NCBI GenBank assembly: GCA_017936785.1
Contig: JAGBEV010000064.1
Span: forward strand, 1-45,795
Origin: Lachnospiraceae bacterium
Lineage (GTDB): Bacteria > Bacillota > Clostridia > Lachnospirales > Lachnospiraceae
Length of the DNA: 45,795 nt
Direction of reading: 5' to 3'
The notes beneath the pieces are model-generated. The model was not told the DNA's origin and did no database searches. It saw nothing but the letters and a program-made list of their open reading frames with translations. Within the stretch, counting starts at the first letter, position 1. Each line of letters begins with the position of its first letter. A program made the position numbers and the translations under genes. Below, piece after piece: positions 1-9,000 of the stretch.

Positions 1-66
1 AATCATCCGAAGGAACTGGATGATCTGATGCCTTGGGCACCTGATGTACAAGAACAATGTAAGTAA
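1..66 (+). CDS. IS66-family transposase, C-terminal end (partial)
   Basis: An open frame runs from the window edge to a TAA at 64-66 and gives 21 residues containing DDLMPWAPDVQEQCK. A short acidic stretch followed by an LMPW/LLPW motif and a basic end is typical of the C-terminal domain of IS66 transposases from Clostridia. Only the last 21 residues are visible, so it cannot be judged whether the transposase is intact. The IS66-like terminal motif at 126-135 supports the call. Confidence 0.5.
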   Translation, partial: NHPKELDDLMPWAPDVQEQCK

Positions 67-135
67 CGATTGTTGGGATGGTATTATATGCTATCCCTTA
101 TTTATTTAGTAGGCACTATCTTATTAAGCGCTTAC
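1..135 (+). mobile_element. Right end of an IS66-family insertion sequence
   Basis: The window opens inside the last codons of an IS66-type transposase. About 70 bases after its stop codon the sequence AAGCGCTTAC (126-135) matches the kind of terminus expected for IS66 elements, whose inverted repeats begin GTAA and therefore end TTAC on the right side. The left end and any 8-bp target duplication lie outside the window. The boundary at 135 is inferred from the terminal motif only. Confidence 0.5.
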
Positions 136-303
136 CCTATAAGGAAGCAGCAGGAAAAGCTGCAACAGGAAATCAATAAAACATTCACTCTAAAAAATCA
201 TGAGGCATGGTGATAGGCTATGTCCTTTAAATCATGGTAGATAATAGGGAATGGAAATGGTATAATCAGATTTGCAAATAGTAATCTGAAAGCAGGATAT
301 GGT
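136..303 (+). other. Spacer between IS end and CPBP gene; possible gene remnant and promoter
   Basis: Directly after the presumed IS end a frame stays open from 136 to a TGA at 211-213 and encodes a Gln/Lys-rich peptide (PIRKQQEKLQQEINK and on). This may be the tail of a gene cut by the insertion, or chance. Upstream of the CPBP gene a TATAAT lies at 261-266 with a weak -35 (TAGATA, 238-243) at 17 bp spacing. Confidence 0.3.
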
Positions 304-1080
304 ATGAGAAAGAAAGAGCCAGTTATAATTGGTATACTAACAATTTTATTAGCATTTATGGATATAACCGGATTGCCCAGTTCATTATTTATAAACATTG
401 AAGTTTTAGATATTACTCCATTTTATTGGACTTTAATGTTTAATTTTATTATTATTGCTATAATTGCATTTTTAACTTTAAAATATCTTTGTCCAAATTG
501 GAAATTAGGGCTGAATACGAATGGACTGAAAACAGGTTTAAAAAATTATGGGCTTCCTGGTATTATAGTTGGAATAATATCAGGTATGGCTTTTTATATT
601 GGATTACGACCATTTAATTACAGACCAACAATATTAAAAGTTTTAATTGAAGGGATTATATATTATTTAGGTGTTTCTATTGTTGAAGAATTATATGTCA
701 GAGGATTATTATTAAATCTTATTGAGAAGATGTTTAATAAAAATTGTAATAAAACAATAATAGCAATAATCACTTCTTCTGTTATATTTGGTTTAGGTCA
801 TATCTTTGGTGTTTTAGGGCAACCAATTCTTATCATAATAACAAAAATAATATGGACTATTGCCATGGGACTGTATTTTGGAGCAATATATAAGAAAACA
901 AATAATTTATGGCTGCCAATTATACTTCATTTTTTTATTGATATATGTGCTCTGCCATATTGTTTTACAACAATGCAAGGGTATTCTGATATTAGTTTAT
1001 ATATCATTTTACCAACTTATATAATATTAGGGATATATAGTTTGTTTATTATGAAAAGTGAAAAACAAATTATAAATTGA
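304..1080 (+). CDS. CPBP family intramembrane glutamic endopeptidase
   Basis: This 258-residue multi-pass membrane protein carries the three CPBP (Abi/CAAX protease) motifs: E128-E129 with R133 in VEELYVRG, H166 in FGLGHIFG, and H209 with D213 in HFFID. These residues form the intramembrane active site in the Rce1/MroQ family. In Gram-positives such proteins take part in peptide processing, bacteriocin immunity or protein maturation, but the substrate here is unknown and no peptide precursor is seen next to it. The start is supported by AGGA at 295-298. The gene is markedly AT-rich compared with the rest of the window and lies next to an IS66 end, which suggests recent acquisition. Confidence 0.85.
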   Translation: MRKKEPVIIGILTILLAFMDITGLPSSLFINIEVLDITPFYWTLMFNFIIIAIIAFLTLKYLCPNWKLGLNTNGLKTGLKNYGLPGIIVGIISGMAFYIGLRPFNYRPTILKVLIEGIIYYLGVSIVEELYVRGLLLNLIEKMFNKNCNKTIIAIITSSVIFGLGHIFGVLGQPILIIITKIIWTIAMGLYFGAIYKKTNNLWLPIILHFFIDICALPYCFTTMQGYSDISLYIILPTYIILGIYSLFIMKSEKQIIN

Positions 1081-1144
1081 TGTATTATGGTGGCGCAAAG
1101 ACATGTATATTTAAGGAAATGAAAGTTTGAAATTGGGGGACGAA

Positions 1145-1837
1145 ATGGATTTTAAAGTACTAAGCGAGATTTTCAAGGGAGTATCAGATTTAAAGAAAAG
1201 CAAAAGAGAACAAAAGGAAAACGGATATTCAGAACAGTTATTTGAAAGATTGGAACAGGATATTATAAAGAGAAGTCGGGTATTAAATGCGGGAAATAGT
1301 GGGTCAATATCAGATTATCAGTTCTATTATGCTGCTGTAACCAAAAAAATGATTAAATATATCGAGGCAGGAAGATTTGAAGATGCATTAAATACTTTTG
1401 AACGGGTATCTTGGGATGATTTCCTTCAAAATCTGAATCGCCCGGGAATGTCAACAAACAATATGAACCATATGTGGCATATTGCATATGGAATGATGTT
1501 ATATCTGTGGAAAGGAGATGTTGAGGCAGCATCTCAGATCTATGGGGATACGCCGAGACATTTTCAGTATTTTAGAAAGCATTCTGACATTGGGCATCGG
1601 GAAGCAGTTTTTGCAGAAGCATATTTATTTTATAAAACGGGCGATTATGAACAGGCAGCTAGTAGTATGAAATGTTTAAAAAAGAAACATGATTCTTTAA
1701 GCCTGGCGCTGATCCGTATATTGGAAGGAAAATTAGATGAGAGATTAAATGGTGGCCAACAGGCAGAACGGTACTATGATGAGGCAAGGAAAATGTGCGC
1801 TTTTCCGGCAGTGGAGAGGATGATCACAGAGTTATAA
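1145..1837 (+). CDS. Hypothetical protein with helical, TPR-like composition
   Basis: The predicted product is 230 residues, soluble, without signal peptide or membrane segment. I do not recognise a family. Residues from about 60 onward form helix pairs with spaced aromatic and alanine residues (for example FEDALNTFERV and YKTGDYEQAASSM) that resemble tetratricopeptide units, so a protein-binding helical scaffold is plausible. The start at 1145 is chosen because GGGGGA (1135-1140) lies just upstream; a TTG at 1127, preceded by AAGGAAA, would add six residues. It sits among orphan genes of low GC. Confidence 0.6.
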   Translation: MDFKVLSEIFKGVSDLKKSKREQKENGYSEQLFERLEQDIIKRSRVLNAGNSGSISDYQFYYAAVTKKMIKYIEAGRFEDALNTFERVSWDDFLQNLNRPGMSTNNMNHMWHIAYGMMLYLWKGDVEAASQIYGDTPRHFQYFRKHSDIGHREAVFAEAYLFYKTGDYEQAASSMKCLKKKHDSLSLALIRILEGKLDERLNGGQQAERYYDEARKMCAFPAVERMITEL

Positions 1838-1911
1838 AAAAGCATTATTGTTTATCTTGATCATATTTTCGTTAAAGGCAATTGAGTTGACTGGAAGGAA
1901 TAGAAACTTAC

Positions 1912-2256
1912 ATGAGCGATGATATAAAACCTATAGAACTGGTATGTCCAATGTGTGGTGGGAAAGAAGTATCTCTTGGAGAAGGCAGTGAAAAGGCACC
2001 TACCATATGGCATATGATACTGCCCGGGAAGTGGTCGAAGAATATTCCCAACCACATGCCGGTATACAAAAGGCTCCAAATTTTATGTGACTCCTGCGGT
2101 TATGCCTGGATGTTTGATATACCGAAGGAAAAGGTACGGCTTGTAAATCTAAAAACCAATGATTCTTTGCCCAAAATGAAGGATGTCAGGGAATACAAAA
2201 TAGGAAATGAAAATATATATCTGATTTTCAAAAATCGAAAGAATAAAGAAAAATAA
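1912..2256 (+). CDS. Small zinc-ribbon protein of unknown function
   Basis: A 114-residue protein with two Cys pairs, CPMCGG near residue 14 and CDSCGY near residue 60, which would form one zinc-ribbon site. The intervening segment is rich in Trp, Pro and His (IWHMILPGKW). No catalytic motif or membrane segment is visible. Zinc ribbons of this sort often serve as small regulators or adaptor proteins, but nothing here shows which. It follows the preceding orphan gene in the same direction by 75 bases. Confidence 0.6.
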   Translation: MSDDIKPIELVCPMCGGKEVSLGEGSEKAPTIWHMILPGKWSKNIPNHMPVYKRLQILCDSCGYAWMFDIPKEKVRLVNLKTNDSLPKMKDVREYKIGNENIYLIFKNRKNKEK

Positions 2257-2398
2257 GTGAACGCAAAAAAAGAAATAAATGGATTTAAAGAGAAAAATCA
2301 GTGATCTAAAGAGATTATTGTATACCCATTTGATTTCATGATATAGTGAATAAATAGAAATGTAACATGAGGCAGGCAGAACAATGAGGAGGGAAAAT

Positions 2399-3550
2399 AT
2401 GAGGAAGATAGTATTAGCAATGACGACGCTTTTATGTGTCATGCTTATTGGATGCGAAACAGGGGAAAGGAATCAGGAGAGCGGAGATGCAGTTGTAACA
2501 GAGGAAGGGGCTTCAGGGGAAGTCTCCATAGAACCGGCTGTTTCTGAAGATCTGGTGAGTGTAGAAGAATTTAAGGAATATTATCAAATGGGTGATGATG
2601 TGCCGGAGGATTATATTGAGGCATTTATTCAGCACAGACAATTGACCAAAGATTCATTGGGAGAGCAGAATTATGATGCTATGGTTAAGGAAATGTATGG
2701 AAGAGGGCTTACCTTTGGACCTAAGATTACGGATCTGATAGCGGGAGAAGCAGTACAGCTTTCTGAGGAGGATGATTTCTCAGATGTTGCTTACATTGTA
2801 ATGCAAAAGGGCATATATGAGGATGGAACGGACATATGCACACCACAAAATGTTGTTCTGGAGGTTGATAATCAGAAGGTTTATGTGACAGAAAAAAACG
2901 TGACAGAAGACTATACTACAGAAGAAAATGTGCGGGATATTTCTGAGGAGGAGATCACAGAGTGCCTGCAGAAGCTTCGCAGCATGATTTCCGATGAGTG
3001 GAATTCCCATCATACAACAGAAAGCAGAACATATAGCTGGAGATTGTCCATTGTTAAAGAAGATGGCTCCCAGATCTGTTATCAGGGTGAAGGACCTGAT
3101 GAAGTATTTCATCCGGGACTGGAGCAGTGGTGTCAGGATTATCTTGAAGCTGATACGGAAACAGCGGAACAAGGTGAAGAAGTTTCTTATTATGGGACAT
3201 GGAAGGTGTTGGATTATCAGCCAGCAGAGGTTTCAGCTCTTTCACAGGAGGAAATGGATGCATTTAGGGGTTATATCCTTACCTATGGACCTGATGGAGT
3301 ATTTCAAAATGACCATAATATGAATATTGCCAATTTGGAGTATAACGCTGAAGGGTATACAGAGGAAACATTAGTACAGGATTACCGTGTAAATCTTGGA
3401 GAATGGTGGAATGGAGTATCAGAAGTTTCCTGTGTCTCTATTACGTCAGAAGAGCCGTTTTTCGGTCAGCAGTTTTTTGATGTAAATGATGATGTTATAT
3501 GGATCTACTATGAAGGCGTATTTTTCCTGGCAAGAAGAGCGGAAGAATAA
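2399..3550 (+). CDS. Secreted lipoprotein of unknown function
   Basis: The 383-residue product starts with a basic n-region, a hydrophobic stretch and the lipobox LIGC with the modified cysteine at residue 19, so it should be a membrane-anchored lipoprotein. The mature part is strongly acidic, beginning with a Glu/Ser/Gly-rich linker, and contains no domain I recognise. The start at 2399 is preferred over the in-frame ATG at 2384, because a perfect AGGAGGG (2387-2393) lies five bases before it. Weak promoter-like hexamers can be found in 2315-2350 but are not convincing. Confidence 0.75.
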   Translation: MRKIVLAMTTLLCVMLIGCETGERNQESGDAVVTEEGASGEVSIEPAVSEDLVSVEEFKEYYQMGDDVPEDYIEAFIQHRQLTKDSLGEQNYDAMVKEMYGRGLTFGPKITDLIAGEAVQLSEEDDFSDVAYIVMQKGIYEDGTDICTPQNVVLEVDNQKVYVTEKNVTEDYTTEENVRDISEEEITECLQKLRSMISDEWNSHHTTESRTYSWRLSIVKEDGSQICYQGEGPDEVFHPGLEQWCQDYLEADTETAEQGEEVSYYGTWKVLDYQPAEVSALSQEEMDAFRGYILTYGPDGVFQNDHNMNIANLEYNAEGYTEETLVQDYRVNLGEWWNGVSEVSCVSITSEEPFFGQQFFDVNDDVIWIYYEGVFFLARRAEE

Positions 3551-3597
3551 AATTTATGGCAGAATAGAAATCAGGTATTATTCAATTCGGAAATCGG

Positions 3598-3707
3598 ACC
3601 GATATAATGAATAGGGTTTAAGCATTTATACTTTTTGATCAGTACAAGGATGGAAAAAAGCTAAGGACAGCATACTTTTTAAAAGAAGGTATTCTGTCCT
3701 TTTTATT
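3598..3707 (+). terminator. Rho-independent terminator with a promoter-like sequence just upstream
   Basis: The arms AAGGACAG (3663-3670) and CTGTCCTT (3694-3701) pair, with an inner ATAC/GTAT extension, followed by TTTTATT. This would end transcription of the lipoprotein gene. Upstream, ACCGATATAAT (3598-3608) contains both a TATAAT and a sigma-28-like ACCGATAT, so a short transcript of roughly 100 bases ending at this hairpin is possible. Confidence 0.6.
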
Positions 3708-3818
3708 AAATTTATTTAATTATATGTAGTCATGTGTAAATATGACATTCCTGATGTGTTGAAATTGATCAATGGGAACAGTTGTTCAGAAAGAGGATTC
3801 AGAAAGGGGAAATTGATT

Positions 3819-4313
3819 ATGAGTATAGAAGGTATTGGAAATTACAGTTACATAGGCAGTTATGCCGGAAATTCCAACAGAAAAGATAAGGCAGAGTCAG
3901 ATAAGGGATTCGTGTTGGAAGGTTATGAAAGTGCTGATCAGGTGCAGAATGAAAATACAGACAAGATCCCGGAGAAATATGCAGGCATGTCTTTCTGGGA
4001 ATTGATCAGCAGTGAAGGGGCAAAGAACCGGATTCCGGTAGTGAATGCTGTTGTAACGGCTAAGAATCCGGAAGATGAGAAAATTTATGTGACATTTTTT
4101 ACTGACCGGAAAATCTTTTGTCAAAATGCAGATGGTTCCAAAGTATGGGAAATGGGACTGGAAAATCAGCAGCAGAGAGATAAAGTTCAGAAATTTTTCA
4201 GCAATTATAAACCGGATCGTGATCTGGTAAAGGAATACTATTCGGATGCAGGTTTGGGAATTGTTTCTTCAAGAGATTTTTGGATAGCATTGTTAGAGGA
4301 CGATGCAGAGTAA
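3819..4313 (+). CDS. Conserved-looking orphan protein, function unknown
   Basis: With the start at 3819 the product has 164 residues; AAAGGGGA (3803-3810) sits eight bases before this ATG, so an upstream in-frame ATG at 3732 is unlikely. The N-terminus (MSIEGIGNYSY...) is Gly/Ser/Tyr-rich and probably flexible. The C-terminal half is a compact alpha/beta-like region containing KIYVTFFTDRKIFCQ and a conserved-looking NYKPDRDLVKEYY. There is no signal peptide. In style it resembles the orphan proteins at 26962-30207: soluble, with a short flexible Gly/Ser/Asn/Tyr-rich N-terminus followed by a compact acidic domain. No function can be given. Confidence 0.65.
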   Translation: MSIEGIGNYSYIGSYAGNSNRKDKAESDKGFVLEGYESADQVQNENTDKIPEKYAGMSFWELISSEGAKNRIPVVNAVVTAKNPEDEKIYVTFFTDRKIFCQNADGSKVWEMGLENQQQRDKVQKFFSNYKPDRDLVKEYYSDAGLGIVSSRDFWIALLEDDAE

Positions 4314-4365
4314 AAGAAAATAGTAATTTATTGAAATATTACCAGAGGATTCACATGCTTATAAA

Positions 4366-4403
4366 ACCTTCAATATATTATTATATAAAAAATTTTAGAA
4401 GGT
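4366..4403 (+). promoter_or_regulatory. Possible RBS-sequestering hairpin
   Basis: ACCTTC (4366-4371) is complementary to GAAGGT (4398-4403), the ribosome binding site of the ferritin-like gene starting at 4411. The intervening 26 bases are AT-rich and partly self-complementary. This could reduce translation initiation; the six-base stem is short, so it may be chance. Confidence 0.25.
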
Positions 4404-4410
4404 CTTATAT

Positions 4411-4959
4411 ATGAAAGAAAATGTGCAACCTCTGGTCAATGACTGCAGTTTTGTCAATGTAAAGCCGGCGATGGTGGATCTGCCCTATCCGCCCATTCAG
4501 GTAAAAGAGCGAAATCAGAAGTATGCGGATCTGCTGAGTATGGATTATTGCGGTTCCGTATCGGAGATGTCTGCAATCACCCAATACATTAACAATGAAA
4601 ACAGGATGTCCTGTGAAAAGTGTCCTTTAGCCAAAACGATTCTTGGAATTGCAATGGCGGAAATGATACATTTACAAAAATTAGGAGAGTTGATCCACTT
4701 ACTGGGCGGAAATATTGATTTTGTGGCAAGACAATCCAATGGAAGGCAGAAAATGTGGACGCCTGCATATCTGACCATTTCCCAAAATGTGGAAAAGATG
4801 ATATGGGCGGATATTGAATCCGAGCGGGCAGCCATTAATCAGTATAAGATTCATATGAAAGCAATCAATGATGAGTATGTAAATGCTGTTTTGGCAAGGA
4901 TCATTAAAGATGAGGAATATCACATCATGATGCTTCAGGCGGTTATGGAAGAGTTGTAG
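4411..4959 (+). CDS. Ferritin-like diiron-domain protein
   Basis: The 182-residue product has the four-helix ligand pattern of the ferritin/rubrerythrin superfamily: E52 in the first helix, E84xxH87 in the second, E138 in the third and E168xxH171 in the fourth. This is a full dinuclear metal site. The protein lacks a C-terminal rubredoxin domain, so it is not a classical rubrerythrin, and it is shorter than manganese catalases. It has a Cys pair at C68/C71 (CEKC) between helices one and two. Likely roles are peroxide detoxification or iron handling in an anaerobe. It converges with the MarR-GNAT gene; the two stop codons share a perfect palindrome. Confidence 0.75.
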   Translation: MKENVQPLVNDCSFVNVKPAMVDLPYPPIQVKERNQKYADLLSMDYCGSVSEMSAITQYINNENRMSCEKCPLAKTILGIAMAEMIHLQKLGELIHLLGGNIDFVARQSNGRQKMWTPAYLTISQNVEKMIWADIESERAAINQYKIHMKAINDEYVNAVLARIIKDEEYHIMMLQAVMEEL

Positions 4960-4985
4960 AACAATACCATGGTATTGTTCTACAA
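4954..4985. repeat. Perfect 32-bp palindrome across two convergent stop codons
   Basis: Bases 4954-4969 are the exact reverse complement of 4970-4985, centred on CCATGG. The palindrome includes the final Leu codon and TAG stop of both convergent genes. It could fold as a hairpin in either transcript and act as a bidirectional 3'-end structure, although neither side is followed by a clear U-tract. Confidence 0.85.
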
Positions 4986-5897
4986 TTCCAGATCCCAGCG
5001 TTCTTCAAGGACAGGGGCTCCCCAATCATCTGTTTCATGGGTGTCTGTAATCTCAAAACCTCTGCTTTGATATAATCGCCTTGCAGCTGTTTGTGCGCTT
5101 ACAGTCCATAGAAAGACTTTTTTATAATGATGTTCGCGGCAGAATTTAAGAGCCATATCCAGGAGTTTTCTGCCGGCACCCAGACCACGCATTTCAGGCT
5201 CTAAAAAGAAATATCTGAATTGTGCAGTATCATCATCTATATGTGTGATTGCAGCACACCCGGAGCGGGTACCCTGATATTCCAAAATGTAGATGCAATC
5301 CCTGGTGGGATCAAAATGTTCAATCAGTTGATTTACACCATCTTTCAGATATTTTGTCCAGATATCTGAAGTGAAATTACGTTCAACCGCATATAAGGTC
5401 AACTGTCTTGTAATAATATAATCCACATCTTCGCTTTTATAATTGCGGATCATGAGTTCGTTTCCCGAAGTAGTTAAATACTTTTTGATGGTATTCATTG
5501 CTTTATGAATTTCATTACGGGCATTTTCATCAAGGGGAGCGATCATTTCCCGGATCTGTTGTTCCGATCTGTCATTCAGCTTATGAAATTCATCCATGCC
5601 GTAATCTGTCAGATTAATTATGTTAGAGCGGTTATCGGACCGGGAGGCTATTTTTTGAATAAGACCGTTTTTCTCAAATTTTTTGATAATCCGGCTCATG
5701 TAGCTTGCATCTATGTTTAGTTGATGGCACAAAGTATTTGCAGTGCAATCTTCTGTTTTAAATATTTCAAATAATACTCTTGCTTCTGTCAGAGAATAAC
5801 CGGATTCCAGAATGTGTCTGTCCAGCAGTCCCAGAATGTTGGTATAAAAGCGGTTAAATCCTCTGATGTCTGTAATGATATCTGTATTTTTTTCCAT
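4980..5897 (-). CDS. MarR-type regulator fused to a GNAT acetyltransferase
   Basis: The first ~140 of 305 residues form a MarR winged helix (ARVLFEIFKTEDCTANTL, recognition helix around DASYMSRIIKKFEKNG, wing around RSDNRSNI). The remainder is a GNAT N-acetyltransferase with the acetyl-CoA-binding loop RGLGAGRKLL near residue 235 and a C-terminal QTAARRLYQSRGFE segment. This two-domain architecture is known in bacteria and may couple acetylation of a small molecule to transcription control. The gene is preceded by a 29-bp palindrome overlapping its own promoter, so autoregulation is likely. Substrate and targets are unknown. Confidence 0.9.
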   Translation of the reverse strand: MEKNTDIITDIRGFNRFYTNILGLLDRHILESGYSLTEARVLFEIFKTEDCTANTLCHQLNIDASYMSRIIKKFEKNGLIQKIASRSDNRSNIINLTDYGMDEFHKLNDRSEQQIREMIAPLDENARNEIHKAMNTIKKYLTTSGNELMIRNYKSEDVDYIITRQLTLYAVERNFTSDIWTKYLKDGVNQLIEHFDPTRDCIYILEYQGTRSGCAAITHIDDDTAQFRYFFLEPEMRGLGAGRKLLDMALKFCREHHYKKVFLWTVSAQTAARRLYQSRGFEITDTHETDDWGAPVLEERWDLEL

Positions 5898-5909
5898 TTT
5901 TTCACCTCT

Positions 5910-5938
5910 CTAAGTATTGGACACTGTCCAATACTTAG
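5910..5938 (-). promoter_or_regulatory. Palindromic operator for the MarR-GNAT regulator
   Basis: Two perfect 14-bp arms (5910-5923 and 5925-5938) flank a single central base. The core is ATTGGAC-A-C-T-GTCCAAT. It directly overlaps the predicted transcription start of the MarR-GNAT gene, as expected of an autorepressor site. A partial second half-site, TATTGGAC, occurs at 5950-5957 within the promoter spacer. Confidence 0.8.
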
Positions 5939-5965
5939 AATACAATATTTATTGGACTTTGTCAA
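5937..5965 (-). promoter_or_regulatory. Sigma-A promoter of the MarR-GNAT gene
   Basis: On the minus strand TTGACA (5960-5965) is followed after exactly 17 bp by TATTCT (5937-5942). The -10 touches the palindromic operator, so bound regulator would block initiation. Confidence 0.7.
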
Positions 5966-5980
5966 CTATATGACCTGCTG

Positions 5981-6009
5981 TTGACAAAATATATTTTTAT
6001 ATCAATAAT
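5981..6009 (+). promoter_or_regulatory. Sigma-A promoter of the hybrid kinase gene
   Basis: TTGACA (5981-5986), a 17-bp spacer and AATAAT (6004-6009) lie about 50 bases before the kinase start. It diverges from the MarR-GNAT promoter with only about 15 bp between the two -35 boxes, so the regulator bound nearby might affect both genes. Confidence 0.6.
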
Positions 6010-6061
6010 AAAATAAGCAAAAAAGTGGAGTAATGTATTAGAAGAGGAAAGGACTATAAAT

Positions 6062-9000
6062 ATGGAAGCAAAGGATTATGCGGTTATCCTGGACTCGATG
6101 CAGACCACAGGAGTCTACGTTATCCGGGAAGATAATCATCAGTTTTTATATTATAATAAACGGGTAAAAGAGGTGGCGCCAAACATTCAGCCGGGAATGA
6201 TATGTCATGAATTGTGGGCGGGTTCCTGCTCCAATTGTCCCCTTCTTACCATAGGGGATAAAAAAGAGAGCCGTGCTATCAATTATGACGATCCCTTTGG
6301 AAAGGCAGTGGATATTGTTGCTACCAGGATTTTGTGGGAAGAATCGATTCCTGCTTTTATAATCACTGTTACACCTCATGCAGAGACAGCAAGCTATACT
6401 TACCATAAGATCATAAAAGCAGATCTGGCTGCGGACAGCTTTCAGATCATAAAGATGGGCAGGGAGGAATGGACAGGTTCGGATTTGGGAAATACCAGTC
6501 TGTCTCAATGTTTTACGCAGTTTATAGAAGAGGGATATGTATATTGCAATGACGTTGAGCGTTTTCAAAAGTTTACCAGACTGGAATATCTGCAGGAGGA
6601 ATTGAAGCAGGGGAAAAAAATGCTGGTCTGTACTTATAGACGCAAGTCCCCGCAGGGATACCGGTGGAATACCATGGAGATTGTTCCTGATTTCAGTTAT
6701 AGTGAGGATAATCAGACTGTCATGGTGTATGTAAAGGATGTACATGATGTATATAGAAAAGGTCTGGAGCTGGAGGAAATCAATATTCAAAACCAGGAGA
6801 TCATCAGATCTCTGGGAGAGCAGAATTTTGCTGTTTATGTAATTGAACTGAATACAGGCGTGGCAAATCCTGTACGTGTAACGGAAAATGGGGAAGAAGC
6901 AGATGCAGGAATACAGGAATGGGATAGTTTGTTATTAAAAATGGTCAATGAATTTTATCATCCGGAATGCAGGGAGAAGGCATTGCAGAATTATTCATTG
7001 GGGGCTTTAAGGGAGTCCTGGAAAAAGGGAGAGAAGAAAGAATTACTTTGCCGCAGAATGATGAATGGAAGTTATCATTATGTGTTGACGACAGCTTATT
7101 TTCATGAGAATAGTACCAACAGTCATTATGTGATCGTAGCCATGCAGGATGTTGATGAACGTACCCGGCAGGAAATCAGGCGTACTCAGAATGACAAGAG
7201 AATGGCGGCGGTCATGAAGTCCAGATATAGTGTTATGAATACAGTAAATTTGGATACAGGTGTTTGTGAAAGGGTATATCTTAATGATGCCGATGATTCG
7301 GGAAGAGTTCATAGGGGAGATTATGAACACTTTATACAAAAGGCTGTTGATGAAATCGTTTACGAAGAGGATATTGATATATTTAAAAGTGATCTTTCCC
7401 TGGAAAGTCTGCGAAAGAAAGCAGAAGGAGTAGAAAACTTTTTAGAATTGATCTGCCAGTACCGGATAAAAGGACCGTCAGTTATCTGGGTAGAGGAGCA
7501 TGTGATCTTTCTCCGTCAGGATAAAGCAGTGCTGGTTAATATACTGGGCAGGGACATCACAAAGGAAAAGTTAAAAGAAGCGGCAGCTATGAAGGCAAAG
7601 GCTGAAAGGACCAATATTATCCATAGCCTGAGCAGTCTGTTCTTTGCAGCTTATTATATGGACATGGAATCCAATACTTTCCGTATGGTCACCCAGGTAG
7701 ACGAGGTCGGTGAAATATTGGGAACAGAGGCAAACTGCAGGGAAGGAATCCGTACCTATGCCCGCCATTTTGTACATCCTGATGACCGTGAAGAGTATCT
7801 GGAAAAGATGGATTTCCAAAATCTGCTGGACAATCTTAGTGAAGAGCATCCTGTCATTGCGGTGGAATACCGCAGGATAAGAGAAGAGGGGGATGGTTTT
7901 GAAGAAAACGGCTGGATTCGCGCAACGGCGGTGCTTGCTGAGACAAAGAACGGAAAAATCAGAAAGGCTTTATATGTTGCCCAGGATGTAACGGAGATCA
8001 AGCAAAAGGAAGAAAGGGAACACAGGATTTTAAAGGATGCCTGTGATGCGGCAAATCAGGCAAATGCGTCTAAAAGTGAATTTTTGTCCAGAATGAGTCA
8101 TGATATCCGTACTCCCATGAATGCAATCATCGGAATGACTGCCATAGCAGGAACGCATCTGGATGACAGGGAAAGGGTATCCGACTGCCTGAACAAAATT
8201 ACGGTTTCCAGCAAACATTTGTTGTCATTGATCAATGAAGTGCTGGATATGAGCAAGATTGAGTCAGGTAAGATCGATCTGGAGGAAGAGGAATTTAATT
8301 TGTCCGACCTGATCCAGAACCTTCTTATGATCATCAGACCATCCGTACAGGCAAAACAGCACGAATTGGAGCTGCATATTGCCAAGGTGGAGCATGAAGA
8401 TGTGATCGGAGACAGCATGAGGCTTCAGCAGGTCTTTGTAAATATTCTGGGAAATGCAGTAAAATATACACCGCCCGGAGGCAGGCTGGAGGTGGAAATA
8501 TCCGAGAAGCCATCAAAACTCTATGGATATGGATGCTATGTGTTTGTATTTCGGGATAACGGGATAGGTATGTCGGAGGAATATCAGAAACAGATATTTG
8601 AACCCTTCAGCCGAGCAGAGGATTCCCGTGTCAGCAAGATTGAAGGAACCGGTCTGGGTATGACTATAGCAATGAATATCATTCATATGATGAATGGGAA
8701 TATCAGTGTGGAAAGCAAGCTGGGAGAGGGCTCTCAATTTACGGTTACGGTATTTTTGAAGCAGCAAAATGTCACAGCTCCGGATATGGAGCAATTTGTC
8801 GATCTGCCTGTGCTGGTTGCGGATGATGATATGTATGCCTGTGAAGCAGCATGTATGGTACTGGATGAGATAGGAATGAAGAGCCAATGGGTATTGAGCG
8901 GAAGAGAGGCATTAAAGCGTGTACAGGAGGCGCACCGGACGGAAGAGGACTTTTTTGCAGTTATTTTAGACTGGAAGATGCCGGATATGGACGGTATTCA

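Noticed and set aside
1127-1144. TTG start adding six residues to the orphan at 1145
   Set aside because: GGGGGA close to the ATG at 1145 is a better initiation signal, although AAGGAAA before the TTG makes it possible.
6146-6790. 214-codon open frame on the minus strand
   Set aside because: It lies wholly inside the hybrid kinase gene, lacks a ribosome binding site and encodes a Ile/Leu/His/Tyr-rich sequence with no domain.
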